Origin: Yersinia vastinensis
Lineage (GTDB): Bacteria > Pseudomonadota > Gammaproteobacteria > Enterobacterales > Enterobacteriaceae
Reading direction: 5' to 3'
Length of the DNA: 64,000 nucleotides
Assembly (NCBI RefSeq): GCF_902726565.1
Contig: NZ_CACVAF010000008.1
Coordinates: 186,001-250,000, forward strand
The position numbers and the translations under genes are program-made. Shown piece by piece: positions 7,299 to 13,871 of the stretch. Position 1 is the first letter of the stretch. Each line of letters begins with the position of its first letter. The notes beneath the pieces are model-generated. The model was not told the origin of the DNA. It worked only from the letters and a program-made list of their open reading frames with translations, and did not search any database.

Positions 7299-7866
7299 AC
7301 CGGCAAAGCTAAAGAAGTGCAAGGTCTGTCCCACCAAGTTCACCCCTAGAAACTCCCTCCAAATAGTCTGCTGTGGTCACTGTGCTTACCTCTACCAAAA
7401 GCGTCAATCTGAAAAGAAAGCGGCTGATAAGGCATTGGAAGAAAGAAAAGCATGGAGAGAGCGCAAGGCTAAGTTGAAGCCATTGAAGCATTGGGAGGAT
7501 ATGACTCAGCGAGCGGTGAATGACTACATCACCAAGGGCCGAGACGTTGACGAACCGTGTATTAGTTGCGGAACTTATCAGGCATTTGAATGGCACGCAG
7601 GGCACTTCAGGACGATAGCTAAAGCATCCCAAATTCGATATGACGAGGACAACATAAATAAACAATGCAGTGCGTGTAATACCCATCAGTCAGGAAATAT
7701 CACGCCGTACCGCATCAATCTTGTAAAGAAAATCGGCCCTCAGCGCGTTGAGGCGCTCGAAAACAACAATACCCCTCACCGATATACCCGCGAAGAACTC
7801 GACGGCATCAGAAGTCTGTACCGAGCGAAATTGCGTGAGCTTAAAAAACTTCAGGAGGCCGCATAG
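7273..7866 (+). CDS. ninG: NinG/Rap recombination endonuclease
   Basis: A 197-residue homologue of lambda NinG (Rap), a structure-specific nuclease acting on D-loops and Holliday junctions. It has an N-terminal zinc-finger-like CKVCPTKF...CCGHC (15-36), a charged helix, and a C-terminal core with CISCG (about 96-100), HAGHFRT, KQCSACNTHQSGN and PYRINLVKKIG. The two CxxC pairs and histidines form the metal sites. Confidence 0.92.
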   Translation: MITGKPKNKPAKLKKCKVCPTKFTPRNSLQIVCCGHCAYLYQKRQSEKKAADKALEERKAWRERKAKLKPLKHWEDMTQRAVNDYITKGRDVDEPCISCGTYQAFEWHAGHFRTIAKASQIRYDEDNINKQCSACNTHQSGNITPYRINLVKKIGPQRVEALENNNTPHRYTREELDGIRSLYRAKLRELKKLQEAA

Positions 7867-8079
7867 ATGAATCTTTCCGAAGCAATATCAAAAGCCAGGG
7901 AATGGAAGAATAAGCGCCTATTGGATGGCAAATACGATAACTACTCAGTTGTTCAGTTTACTTCAGGGTTGCGAGTGATCCGCGACGACCGGCTTAGAAG
8001 TATGCATCGGGTTGTATTTTGCACTGACCGCGACAAGTTCGGCGGTACGGTTAACACTGACGAGCAGAGGGTAGCATGA
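7867..8079 (+). CDS. Small phage protein, unknown function
   Basis: A 70-residue basic protein whose ATG immediately follows the ninG stop and whose own stop overlaps the Q start (ATGA). AGGAGG lies before it. Its sequence (SEAISKAREWKNKRLLDGKYDNYSVVQFTSGLRVIRDDR) is not one I can place. Confidence 0.65.
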   Translation: MNLSEAISKAREWKNKRLLDGKYDNYSVVQFTSGLRVIRDDRLRSMHRVVFCTDRDKFGGTVNTDEQRVA

Positions 8080-8564
8080 ACGTAACGCAATTAAAGCTCA
8101 CCAAGGATCAGCATGATTGGGTTAACGGCTGGCTTGAATTATGGGGTTCATGGGTTTACTCGGGGAGATTAGAGAAGCGCATGAGCAGCGTTATAGCGCA
8201 GTACATGGCGACAGTTGAACCGCAGGGCAGCCCATCAAGGCCGATGTGTAATGACGATGACGGAATGTTGATTTCTCAGGTCGTAGATTCCGTTATGTGC
8301 ATTAACACAAAGGCCCTTGGTATTCTGATTAGTTATTACTCTCATGGGGCATCAAAGCGATCAATTGCATCGTACTACTTCGCGACCGCAAAACCCCGCA
8401 AGATGTCAACGCGAGGTGGGGATAGGTTGAAAAAACCGTCATTGGGTACGTGTAGAAATGAAGTTGACCAAATACTGGAGGCTGCACTCTGGTTATTGTA
8501 TCAACCACTGCAAAAAGCATTTATCTCCCGCAAACGTGTAGCTAAAATAAAGAAAGTTGCATAA
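8076..8564 (+). CDS. Q: Late antiterminator Q, P22/21 type
   Basis: A 162-residue protein of the phage antitermination Q family found in P22. Diagnostic stretches are WLELWGSWVYSGR (about 18-30), SRPMCNDDDGMLISQVVDSV, ILISYYSHGASKRSIASYY and a C-terminal helix LEAALWLLYQPL. Q loads onto RNA polymerase at the late promoter just downstream and makes it read through terminators into the lysis, head and tail genes. It is last in the early operon, as expected. Confidence 0.85.
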   Translation: MNVTQLKLTKDQHDWVNGWLELWGSWVYSGRLEKRMSSVIAQYMATVEPQGSPSRPMCNDDDGMLISQVVDSVMCINTKALGILISYYSHGASKRSIASYYFATAKPRKMSTRGGDRLKKPSLGTCRNEVDQILEAALWLLYQPLQKAFISRKRVAKIKKVA

Positions 8565-8569
8565 ACGTG

Positions 8570-8601
8570 TTGACATCTTGTAGCCAATTAGCCACTATTA
8601 G
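8570..8601 (+). promoter_or_regulatory. Candidate late promoter PR'
   Basis: TTGACA at 8570-8575 lies just after the Q stop. A possible -10 is CACTAT (8593-8598, spacing 17) or TATTAG (8596-8601, spacing 20). The position between Q and a terminator about 50 bases further on is that of lambda PR', where Q acts. Confidence 0.5.
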
Positions 8602-8650
8602 AGGGTAAGGTGCCGTATCTGTCTTAAGTCGGTGCCGCAAGCACAAAGAA

Positions 8651-8677
8651 GGCTCAGTTTAACGACTGGGCCTTTTT
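8651..8677 (+). terminator. tR'-like terminator after the late promoter
   Basis: GGCTCAGT and ACTGGGCC pair around a TTAACG loop and are followed by five T residues. It would stop late transcripts that lack Q. An identical copy of the hairpin lies at 11692-11719. Confidence 0.8.
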
Positions 8678-8709
8678 GCTTTTCTGCATTCGCATGGGTA
8701 CTGGATTGG

Positions 8710-8904
8710 TTAATCCAATCGTTGTGAAACAGTATCCAGCCGAATGTCTGGAATATCACGCCGTGGGGCGTATAACTTATTTGCCACAACAATCCATTCG
8801 CCTTTAATCCATACTTGGACTTTTTGTCTGTCAACGCCCATGTGTCGAGCGAATTCGGATTGATTTCCTGAAAAGGTCAGTCTGATGTATTCGATTAGAG
8901 GCAT
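8710..8904 (-). CDS. Small helix-turn-helix protein, Cro/YdaS-like
   Basis: A 64-residue protein with one helix-turn-helix at about residues 13-35 (NQSEFARHMGVDRQKVQVWIKG), followed by VVANKLYAPRRDIP. Similar short Cro-like proteins sit between Q and lysis genes in other lambdoid phages. Its ATG (8904) is one base beyond the stop of the larger protein transcribed before it, so the two are probably co-translated. It could repress its own operon or serve as an antitoxin; neither is shown. Confidence 0.7.
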   Translation of the reverse strand: MPLIEYIRLTFSGNQSEFARHMGVDRQKVQVWIKGEWIVVANKLYAPRRDIPDIRLDTVSQRLD

Positions 8905-8905
8905 A

Positions 8906-9397
8906 TCAAACAGCCTTAATTTCTGGATTAACGATTAAGTACGAAGTGCCATGTTCGTCATCCATTTCTACTGCATCGAAACCGAGATATGCAGCAGCGC
9001 GTCCACGAAGGCGTTGCATTTCCCAACTACATGCTCCGCGACGAATGACGCATGAACGCGGGTAAAAAATTTCATCGAATTCATCCGTTTCTTCACCGTC
9101 TGCTAGTGCATAAGCTAAGGCTTTGATAGTTTCATCATCAACGTCGCAAGCGTAGACTTCAGAGCCAAGGAATTTAATGATTTCTTCAATGCGTTCGTTC
9201 AGGGCTGCATTGTCGGCTATCTTTTCGTCATCAACTTCATAAGCGTGAACTGTTTCACCGTCACCGTGAGCTTTTGCAACACTGGCGTATGTACTGGCAA
9301 ATAAACCATCAAATACATTATCGCCATCACCCAAGGCAAGGGCGCCCACCTTGATGACTGGTGCTGTAGTGTCCCAAGAGCCGTGGAATAATTTCAT
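8906..9397 (-). CDS. Acidic protein with ADP-ribosyltransferase-like pattern
   Basis: A 163-residue protein opposing the late operon. The start MKLFHGSWDTTAPVIKVG ... GLFASTYASVAKAHGDG resembles the opening beta strands of ADP-ribosyltransferase-fold proteins (Y/F-H-G-S/T, then F-A-S-T and an A-xx-Y/H helix). The end GFDAVEMDDEHGTSYLIVNPEIKAV resembles the usual closing G-x-D-G/A-V ... Y-x-V-x-N-P-x-x-I-K. These similarities are by eye and catalytic residues are not certain. The middle is unusually acidic. It is the first gene of a two-gene operon with its own promoter and GAGGTAAG Shine-Dalgarno. Confidence 0.6.
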   Translation of the reverse strand: MKLFHGSWDTTAPVIKVGALALGDGDNVFDGLFASTYASVAKAHGDGETVHAYEVDDEKIADNAALNERIEEIIKFLGSEVYACDVDDETIKALAYALADGEETDEFDEIFYPRSCVIRRGACSWEMQRLRGRAAAYLGFDAVEMDDEHGTSYLIVNPEIKAV

Positions 9398-9429
9398 TTC
9401 GCTTACCTCGTTTCGTTGTCTATGTGATT

Positions 9430-9472
9430 AATGTAATCGAAAAAAGACTACATGACAAGTGATGAGAATCAC
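9430..9472 (-). promoter_or_regulatory. Promoter and possible operator of the reverse operon
   Basis: On the minus strand TTGTCA (9458-9453) and TACATT (9435-9430) are separated by 17 bases, 33 bases before the ATG at 9397. Directly upstream is a perfect inverted repeat GTGAT-N4-ATCAC (9459-9472), a plausible operator for the helix-turn-helix protein of the same operon. Confidence 0.6.
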
Positions 9473-9634
9473 AAATATTAAACAGGGCTGCGCTAATGCG
9501 TGGCCTTTTTGCATTTAGCCCTCCGCCAGCGCCAATCACCCTCAAACAAACTCCGTGTCTGAATGGATCACGGCGGTGGGCTATTCCCTACACAACAGCA
9601 AATACACGCCCAGGCCAACTGGCAGGGGGAGACT

Positions 9635-9835
9635 ATGAGAATGGACAAATATTCAAGCGGCTCGTCCTACTGGTTCGGCGGTATAACCACGATGCTTGGC
9701 GCGATGTCATTAAACGAATGGGCGCTGTTGATTGGTATTGCCTGCACCATTGGAACATTTGGTGTGAACTGGTACTACAAGCGTAAAGAATTCCAACTGC
9801 GGGAGAGAGCCAATGTCTCCAGCACTCCGCAATAA
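9635..9835 (+). CDS. S: Class II holin, phage 21 S-like (pinholin type)
   Basis: A 66-residue protein starting at ATG 9635 (or 9641) after GGGGGAGA. MDKYSSGSSYWFGGITTMLGAMS resembles the N-terminus of phage 21 S (MDKISTGIAYGTSAG...). Two membrane segments are visible at about residues 12-25 and 30-48, followed by the basic tail KRKEFQLRER. A pinholin depolarises the membrane and so releases the SAR endolysin encoded next. Confidence 0.85.
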   Translation: MRMDKYSSGSSYWFGGITTMLGAMSLNEWALLIGIACTIGTFGVNWYYKRKEFQLRERANVSSTPQ

Positions 9836-10295
9836 GATAATCGGCGTTGCTGCTGCTGGCGCACTGGCTATTGCCGGAGCGTTGCTTGGCGGTGATGATG
9901 GGTTGGAGGGCCGCAAGCATGTGGCTTACTACGATGTCGTTGGTGTGCTGACTGTATGTGATGGCCATACCGGTAAAGACATTATCCCCAACAAACAATA
10001 TTCAGATGCTGAGTGCGATGCTTTATTGCAGAAAGACTTGGCACCGGTACAGCGCACTGTTGATGACGCGGTAAAAGTTCCACTGAGCAAATACCAGAAA
10101 GCGGCTCTCTACTCGTTCACCTATAACGTTGGTCAGAGCGCATTCACTAAATCAACCCTCCTTAAAAAACTCAACACAGGCGACATTAAAGGCGCTTGCG
10201 ATGAGTTACGCCGCTGGACATATGCCGGTGGCAAGCCGTGGAAGGGATTACAGAATAGGCGTGAGATAGAGAGGGAATTATGTTTAGCGGGATGA
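9813..10295 (+). CDS. R: SAR endolysin (T4-type lysozyme, GH24)
   Basis: A 160-residue lysozyme. Residues 8-27 (KIIGVAAAGALAIAGALLGG) form a weakly hydrophobic signal-anchor-release segment rich in Gly and Ala. The catalytic triad follows the E-8x-D-5x-T rule: E32, D41, T47 in GLEGRKHVAYYDVVGVLT. It is held inactive in the membrane until the holin triggers, then cleaves peptidoglycan. The gene overlaps the 3' end of S by 23 bases and Rz overlaps its own end. Confidence 0.95.
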   Translation: MSPALRNKIIGVAAAGALAIAGALLGGDDGLEGRKHVAYYDVVGVLTVCDGHTGKDIIPNKQYSDAECDALLQKDLAPVQRTVDDAVKVPLSKYQKAALYSFTYNVGQSAFTKSTLLKKLNTGDIKGACDELRRWTYAGGKPWKGLQNRREIERELCLAG

Positions 10296-10672
10296 AGAAC
10301 ATATTCACTTACCTGCCAGCGGTTCTGTTAATTATCCTGGCTGGCTTATCGCTTCACTATTATCACGAAGCTGAGGAGTGGCACGCCAAGGCAGATAAAG
10401 CAGAGAAAGAGCGTGACGAAGCTCAGTTCATTCTCAGTAATCAGGTCCGCATGGTTAACATCATCAACGATATCGCCAAGGCTAACGAGAATGAAAAAAA
10501 CCGCATTAGCAATGGTGGTGAGGTACGAGCTGCTGCGATTAAAAAAGAAATTGGCGGGGATGAGTGTGCTATTCGCCCTGTTCCTGCTGCCGCTGCTGAC
10601 TTCTTGCGGAAACACGCCAGTCAAATACGTTCAGGTGCCACAGGTACCGATACCAGCAAGCTTACTTTCTGA
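10280..10672 (+). CDS. Rz: Inner-membrane spanin subunit, Rz-like
   Basis: A 130-residue protein with an N-terminal membrane anchor (about residues 9-26, YLPAVLLIILAGLSLHYY) and a long charged periplasmic helix (EAEEWHAKADKAEKERDEAQF and on). This is the usual i-spanin plan. ATG 10280 overlaps R; ATG 10292 (MKNIF) is the alternative. It pairs with the embedded Rz1 lipoprotein to fuse inner and outer membranes in the last step of lysis. Confidence 0.85.
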   Translation: MFSGMKNIFTYLPAVLLIILAGLSLHYYHEAEEWHAKADKAEKERDEAQFILSNQVRMVNIINDIAKANENEKNRISNGGEVRAAAIKKEIGGDECAIRPVPAAAADFLRKHASQIRSGATGTDTSKLTF

Positions 10673-10826
10673 CTGCATCCCTCCAGAGATACCCGAGATA
10701 TTAACTTGGGGTAACAGCTTATTACTGAATGACACCCTGTTAACGGTGATAGAGCAGTGCAACGCAGATAAGGCGAGCATTCGGCAAATTGAATCAGCCA
10801 GACAGAATTCCCCCGACAAGGAATAG
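10560..10826 (+). CDS. Rz1: Outer-membrane spanin lipoprotein, Rz1-like
   Basis: An 88-residue lipoprotein in a different frame, starting inside Rz at ATG 10560 after GGCGGGG. The signal peptide is MSVLFALFLLPLLTSC, with the lipobox L-T-S-C and lipidated C16. A proline-rich stretch (KYVQVPQVPIPASLL) follows, as in other o-spanins. The start at 10413 proposed by the longest frame would lack the signal peptide at its N-terminus and is rejected. Confidence 0.88.
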   Translation: MSVLFALFLLPLLTSCGNTPVKYVQVPQVPIPASLLSDCIPPEIPEILTWGNSLLLNDTLLTVIEQCNADKASIRQIESARQNSPDKE

Positions 10827-10836
10827 ATAGCTTCTT

Positions 10837-10863
10837 AGCCTCGCAATAGCGGGGCTTTTTTTA
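10837..10863 (+). terminator. Intrinsic terminator after lysis genes
   Basis: AGCCTCGC and GCGGGGCT pair around AATA, followed by seven T residues. Late transcription reaches the packaging genes only with Q antitermination. Confidence 0.8.
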
Positions 10864-10903
10864 TCCCTAACGCTGTCGCAAGCGTATCCAACCAAGAGCC
10901 TAC

Positions 10904-10981
10904 AGAAAGCAAACCTGAGAACAGCCGTATAGGTGCGGACCTCTCTTGGGCGGCTTTTCTGTGCGAACAGGCTTGCTTTCT
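10904..10981 (+). ncRNA. C4-antisense-RNA-like leader element, copy 1
   Basis: A 78-nt element bounded by a 14-bp terminal stem (AGAAAGCAAACCTG with CAGGCTTGCTTTCT, one mismatch). Inside is a GCCG...CGGC helix and a small hairpin AGGT-GCGG-ACCT (10931-10942). The Shine-Dalgarno of the next gene is AGGT (10984-10987), seven bases before the HNH gene's ATG, and is complementary to the ACCT arm. A second copy of different sequence but the same fold is at 11773-11853. The general plan matches the C4 RNA upstream of ant in phages P1/P7; the family assignment is from memory. Confidence 0.7.
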
Positions 10982-10994
10982 ATAGGTGTCCGAA

Positions 10995-11591
10995 ATGAAA
11001 AAAGAGTTCACCCCAGAGTATTTACTCTCCCTTACAGGAAGAGTTCCGCTAATTGAGCGCCTTAATAGGAAAGTTATTATTAACGAACGTGGATGCCACG
11101 AATACAGCAGCAATCTTGATAGGTGTGGATATGGAAGATTTAAGGTTGGAAAACATCAGCTAGGTGCGCATAAGGTTATGTATTTATTGACGGTTGGTAA
11201 TTATGACCAAATAAATAAAGAGCTTATGCATATTTGTGACAACCCCGCCTGCATTAATCCTGAGCATTTAAAGCCAGGGACACATAAAGAGAATATCCAA
11301 GATTGCATAATGAAAGGAAGGCATACCAGTCAAAGATATCCCTCCCATATTCGTGTGAGACCTCCAAAAAGGAAAGCAAAGCCAAGGAAGACTATAAAAT
11401 CATCAACAGCAGTTATTTCATTTTTCTCCTCTCGTAAGTTAGCTATTTCAAATGGCGATAAAACTTATATTGGGTCTAACTGCGCCAAGCATCACCTTGG
11501 AATTAGGAAAACAAATAACGGTGCATGCATTTATTGCATGGACGAGTATCGGTTAAGTAAGAAAAAATCTCGCGACAATAAATCGAGGTGA
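10995..11591 (+). CDS. HNH homing-endonuclease-like protein
   Basis: A 198-residue protein from ATG 10995; the in-frame GTG at 10986 overlaps the Shine-Dalgarno and is less likely. Residues 30-100 (GCHEYSSNLDRCGYGRFKVG ... AHKVMYLL ... HICDNPACINPEHLKPGTHKENIQD) form an HNH_3-type nuclease core with H, N and H positions and a zinc-like CDNPxC. The C-terminal half is basic with CxxC and may bind DNA. Such genes are usually freestanding selfish elements; this one lies between lysis and packaging genes. Confidence 0.85.
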   Translation: MKKEFTPEYLLSLTGRVPLIERLNRKVIINERGCHEYSSNLDRCGYGRFKVGKHQLGAHKVMYLLTVGNYDQINKELMHICDNPACINPEHLKPGTHKENIQDCIMKGRHTSQRYPSHIRVRPPKRKAKPRKTIKSSTAVISFFSSRKLAISNGDKTYIGSNCAKHHLGIRKTNNGACIYCMDEYRLSKKKSRDNKSR

Positions 11592-11691
11592 TCCCGCCTG
11601 TTTCACTGGGCCTATCTTGGCGGCTCGGAAAGACGAGAAGTGGTGTAGCAACGCCGAGAGGAGTAGCAAAGCCGCGAACAAAGAACATGAA

Positions 11692-11719
11692 GGCTCAGTT
11701 TAACGACTGGGCCTTTTTT
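11692..11719 (+). terminator. Intrinsic terminator, identical to the one after PR'
   Basis: GGCTCAGT-TTAACG-ACTGGGCC followed by seven T residues repeats the hairpin at 8651-8677 base for base, including the AA in front. It follows the HNH gene by 100 bases. Confidence 0.8.
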
Positions 11720-11772
11720 TGTACCTGCAATATCTCCGCGCATTCACCGCGCATTTCAAACGAGAGTCTTTC

Positions 11773-11853
11773 AGAAAGCTGAGCCTGAGAATTGCCGCTA
11801 TAAGGTAGCGACCTTCTCTCGGGCGGCATTCTGGTGAACAGGCTCATCTTTCT
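11773..11853 (+). ncRNA. C4-antisense-RNA-like leader element, copy 2
   Basis: An 81-nt element with a 15-bp terminal stem (AGAAAGCTGAGCCTG with CAGGCTCATCTTTCT, one mismatch). Paired positions differ from copy 1 in a compensatory way (CAA/TTG against TGA/TCA). The inner hairpin AAGGT-AGCG-ACCTT (11802-11815) presents ACCTT, which can pair with the AAGGT Shine-Dalgarno (11856-11860) seven bases before the Rha gene's ATG. The element ends 14 bases before that ATG. Confidence 0.72.
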
Positions 11854-11867
11854 AAAAGGTAATCGCT

Positions 11868-12557
11868 ATGAAGCACCTAATTAAAATCGCAAATGGTCAG
11901 CCTGTTGTAAGCAGCAAAGTTGTCGCTGATGAATTTGGTCGTGAGCATAAAAACCTCATGCAAAATCTGCGTTCACTTATTGATAGCGGCCATTTAGGTG
12001 AGCTTGATTTCAAGCCCTCCTCTTATACCGACAGACAGAACAAAAACCAACCATGTTATGAGTTGACAGAGCGCGGGTTTCTGATCGCCATGCCATTCAT
12101 TGGTGGTGATAAAGCAAGAGATGGGCAGGTTCGTCTGGTTGATAGTTTTATTGCTTACCGGGAAAAAGCTAAACGTGAAGCAGCTATTCAGGCCGAGCGT
12201 GATTTAGCTAGGGTTGAATACCGGCCAATGACCAATGCGATCAAGATCAGCAAAGAAGCGGAAGGGAAAGAGGCTGAGCATTATCACTTCAGCAATGAAG
12301 CTAACCTGATAAACCGCATTGTGCTTGGCGCAACTTCTGCGAAGTTCAGGAAAGAGAATGAAATCGGAAAGGCTGAGGCGATTCGTGACTATCTGACTGC
12401 TGAGCAAATCCGGGCCATTACTGAGCTTCAGCGGGCAGATACGGTATTCATCAACATGGGATGGGACTTTGAAAAGCGCAAGTCTGAGCTGACCAGGATG
12501 TTTGAGCGAAACCACAAAACACCGCTCATTGAAGAACAACACCGGTTGGCGGCCTGA
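11868..12557 (+). CDS. Rha-family phage regulator/antirepressor
   Basis: A 229-residue protein. The first 95 residues (VVSSKVVADEFGREHKNLMQNLRSL ... CYELTERGFLIAMPFIGGDKARDGQVRLVDSFIAYREK) are the Rha domain, a winged-helix-type DNA-binding module. The C-terminal half (about 120-215) is helical and charged, with a QRADTVFINMGWDFEKRKSELTRMF stretch. Rha proteins interfere with lytic development or repressor activity in other phages. The C4-like RNA in its leader suggests translational control, as for P1 ant. Confidence 0.82.
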   Translation: MKHLIKIANGQPVVSSKVVADEFGREHKNLMQNLRSLIDSGHLGELDFKPSSYTDRQNKNQPCYELTERGFLIAMPFIGGDKARDGQVRLVDSFIAYREKAKREAAIQAERDLARVEYRPMTNAIKISKEAEGKEAEHYHFSNEANLINRIVLGATSAKFRKENEIGKAEAIRDYLTAEQIRAITELQRADTVFINMGWDFEKRKSELTRMFERNHKTPLIEEQHRLAA

Positions 12558-12559
12558 TC

Positions 12560-12733
12560 ATGACGGCAAACAAATACGATGAGGATTGCTTCTCTGAAAT
12601 GTCGGCAATGCTTGATATCGCCTGCCAAAACTTAGCCGTTGGCAGGATAGATGAAGGCAGAAAAATGACTGAACTTGCCAAGCGTAAACTGGACGAGTTT
12701 AGAGATGACACATTCCCGATTAAGCCGGAATAA
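12560..12733 (+). CDS. Small helical phage protein (57 aa)
   Basis: Starts at ATG 12560, two bases after the Rha stop, with no strong Shine-Dalgarno, so it is probably coupled. The product has C10 and C22 and two amphipathic helices (FSEMSAMLDIACQNLAVG, DEGRKMTELAKRKLDEF). No family recognised. It could act with the Rha protein. Confidence 0.6.
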   Translation: MTANKYDEDCFSEMSAMLDIACQNLAVGRIDEGRKMTELAKRKLDEFRDDTFPIKPE

Positions 12734-12737
12734 CAGG

Positions 12738-12768
12738 ATTGAGAGCCACTTTCACAACGGCTCTCAAT
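12738..12768 (+). terminator. Hairpin after the Rha operon
   Basis: ATTGAGAGCC and GGCTCTCAAT form a perfect 10-bp stem with an 11-base loop. The following TTATAAAA is only a weak T-tract, so termination may be partial. A possible promoter for downstream genes, TTGACA (12805-12810) with TTATTT (12829-12834), lies beyond it. Confidence 0.55.
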
Positions 12769-12899
12769 TTATAAAACTCTGCAAAAGGTGCTTATATAGT
12801 GCCTTTGACAGAATCTTATAGAGGTCACTTATTTTATCGGTTAGAAATTTCACGGGGTTTAATCAACTCCCACGAAAACCAGTAGCAGGATATTCTGAT

Positions 12900-13265
12900 A
12901 TGGCTAAAACCAAGTGGCCTAAACCACCTAAATATTCAGTCCCTTTATTTAACTGCGCTGAAATAGTTCTCCTCCGGGAGAAAGAAGAGGCAATTGAATA
13001 TCTGTATAGGCTGGGCCTTAGTTTCGATTTAAACGGATTTAACGGTTTTGCATACAGCCATCATCGGGAAGGGAAAACTCCAATCATGATTATTGCCGTA
13101 TTCGTGCATGAGCCACAGATACTTGCGCATGAGGCATGTCATACCGCATTTGATATTTGCAATCATGTTGGAGTGCCAACACCTAACGATGGTATGAACG
13201 AAACCTTCTGCTATCTGGTACAGCAGATAGTGAGCGCATTCCTTCCTTACCTTAAACAGGAATAA
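12900..13265 (+). CDS. Putative zinc-metallopeptidase-like phage protein
   Basis: A 121-residue protein with a HEACH motif (H-E-x-x-H) at about residues 82-86, preceded by an extended hydrophobic strand (PIMIIAVFVHEPQILA), and N-E-T-F about 20 residues later, where the E could be a third zinc ligand. This is the pattern of small zincin metallopeptidases. The protein is conserved near packaging genes in some phages, as far as I recall, but its substrate is unknown. The role is inferred from motif only. Confidence 0.6.
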   Translation: MAKTKWPKPPKYSVPLFNCAEIVLLREKEEAIEYLYRLGLSFDLNGFNGFAYSHHREGKTPIMIIAVFVHEPQILAHEACHTAFDICNHVGVPTPNDGMNETFCYLVQQIVSAFLPYLKQE

Positions 13266-13268
13266 CAA

Positions 13269-13871
13269 ATGACCAAACCAGACTGGGAGGCCATCGAATC
13301 GGCGTACCGAGCTGGCTTGATGTCTCTGCGAGAAATAGCCTCACAACACAACATCAGTGAAGGTGCTATACGCAAGCGAGCAAAGCGTGATGATTGGTCG
13401 CGTGACTTATCGGCAAAGATAAAAGAACGTGCCGAAGATTTGGTACGCAAAGAAGAGGTACGCAAGCAGGTACGCACTGAAACAACGCTAACCGAACGCG
13501 TACTCATTGAAGCTAGCGCTGAGGTCATTGCTAACGTCAGAATGGAGCATCGTGGTGACATTCGGCGGGCCAGAGAAATCACCAACGCTCTGTTTGATGA
13601 GCTTGGAGCCGAGTGCGCAGACATTGAATCACTTCGCAAGTTAGGTGAGCTAATGCTTCAGCCTGATGAAAATGGACGCGACCGGCTGAATGAAGTGTAT
13701 CAGTCGATAATTGCACTACCTGAGCGAGTGAAAGCAGTTAAGGCACTCAGCGACGCCATGAAGAACCTTATTGGCCTTGAGCGACAAGCCTACGATATCG
13801 GCGACGACAAAGGCGACAACGTTGTTAGTAAACTCTCCGACCTGATGGATTCATTGTCTCAGGGGGCTTAA
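13269..13871 (+). CDS. terS: Terminase small subunit
   Basis: A 200-residue protein with an N-terminal helix-turn-helix (residues 8-40: IESAYRAGLMSLREIASQHNISEGAIRKRAKRDDW, read as separate helices) for recognition of the packaging site, and a helical oligomerisation and TerL-binding part. Its stop overlaps the TerL start, and it directly precedes TerL, which confirms the role. Confidence 0.87.
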   Translation: MTKPDWEAIESAYRAGLMSLREIASQHNISEGAIRKRAKRDDWSRDLSAKIKERAEDLVRKEEVRKQVRTETTLTERVLIEASAEVIANVRMEHRGDIRRAREITNALFDELGAECADIESLRKLGELMLQPDENGRDRLNEVYQSIIALPERVKAVKALSDAMKNLIGLERQAYDIGDDKGDNVVSKLSDLMDSLSQGA

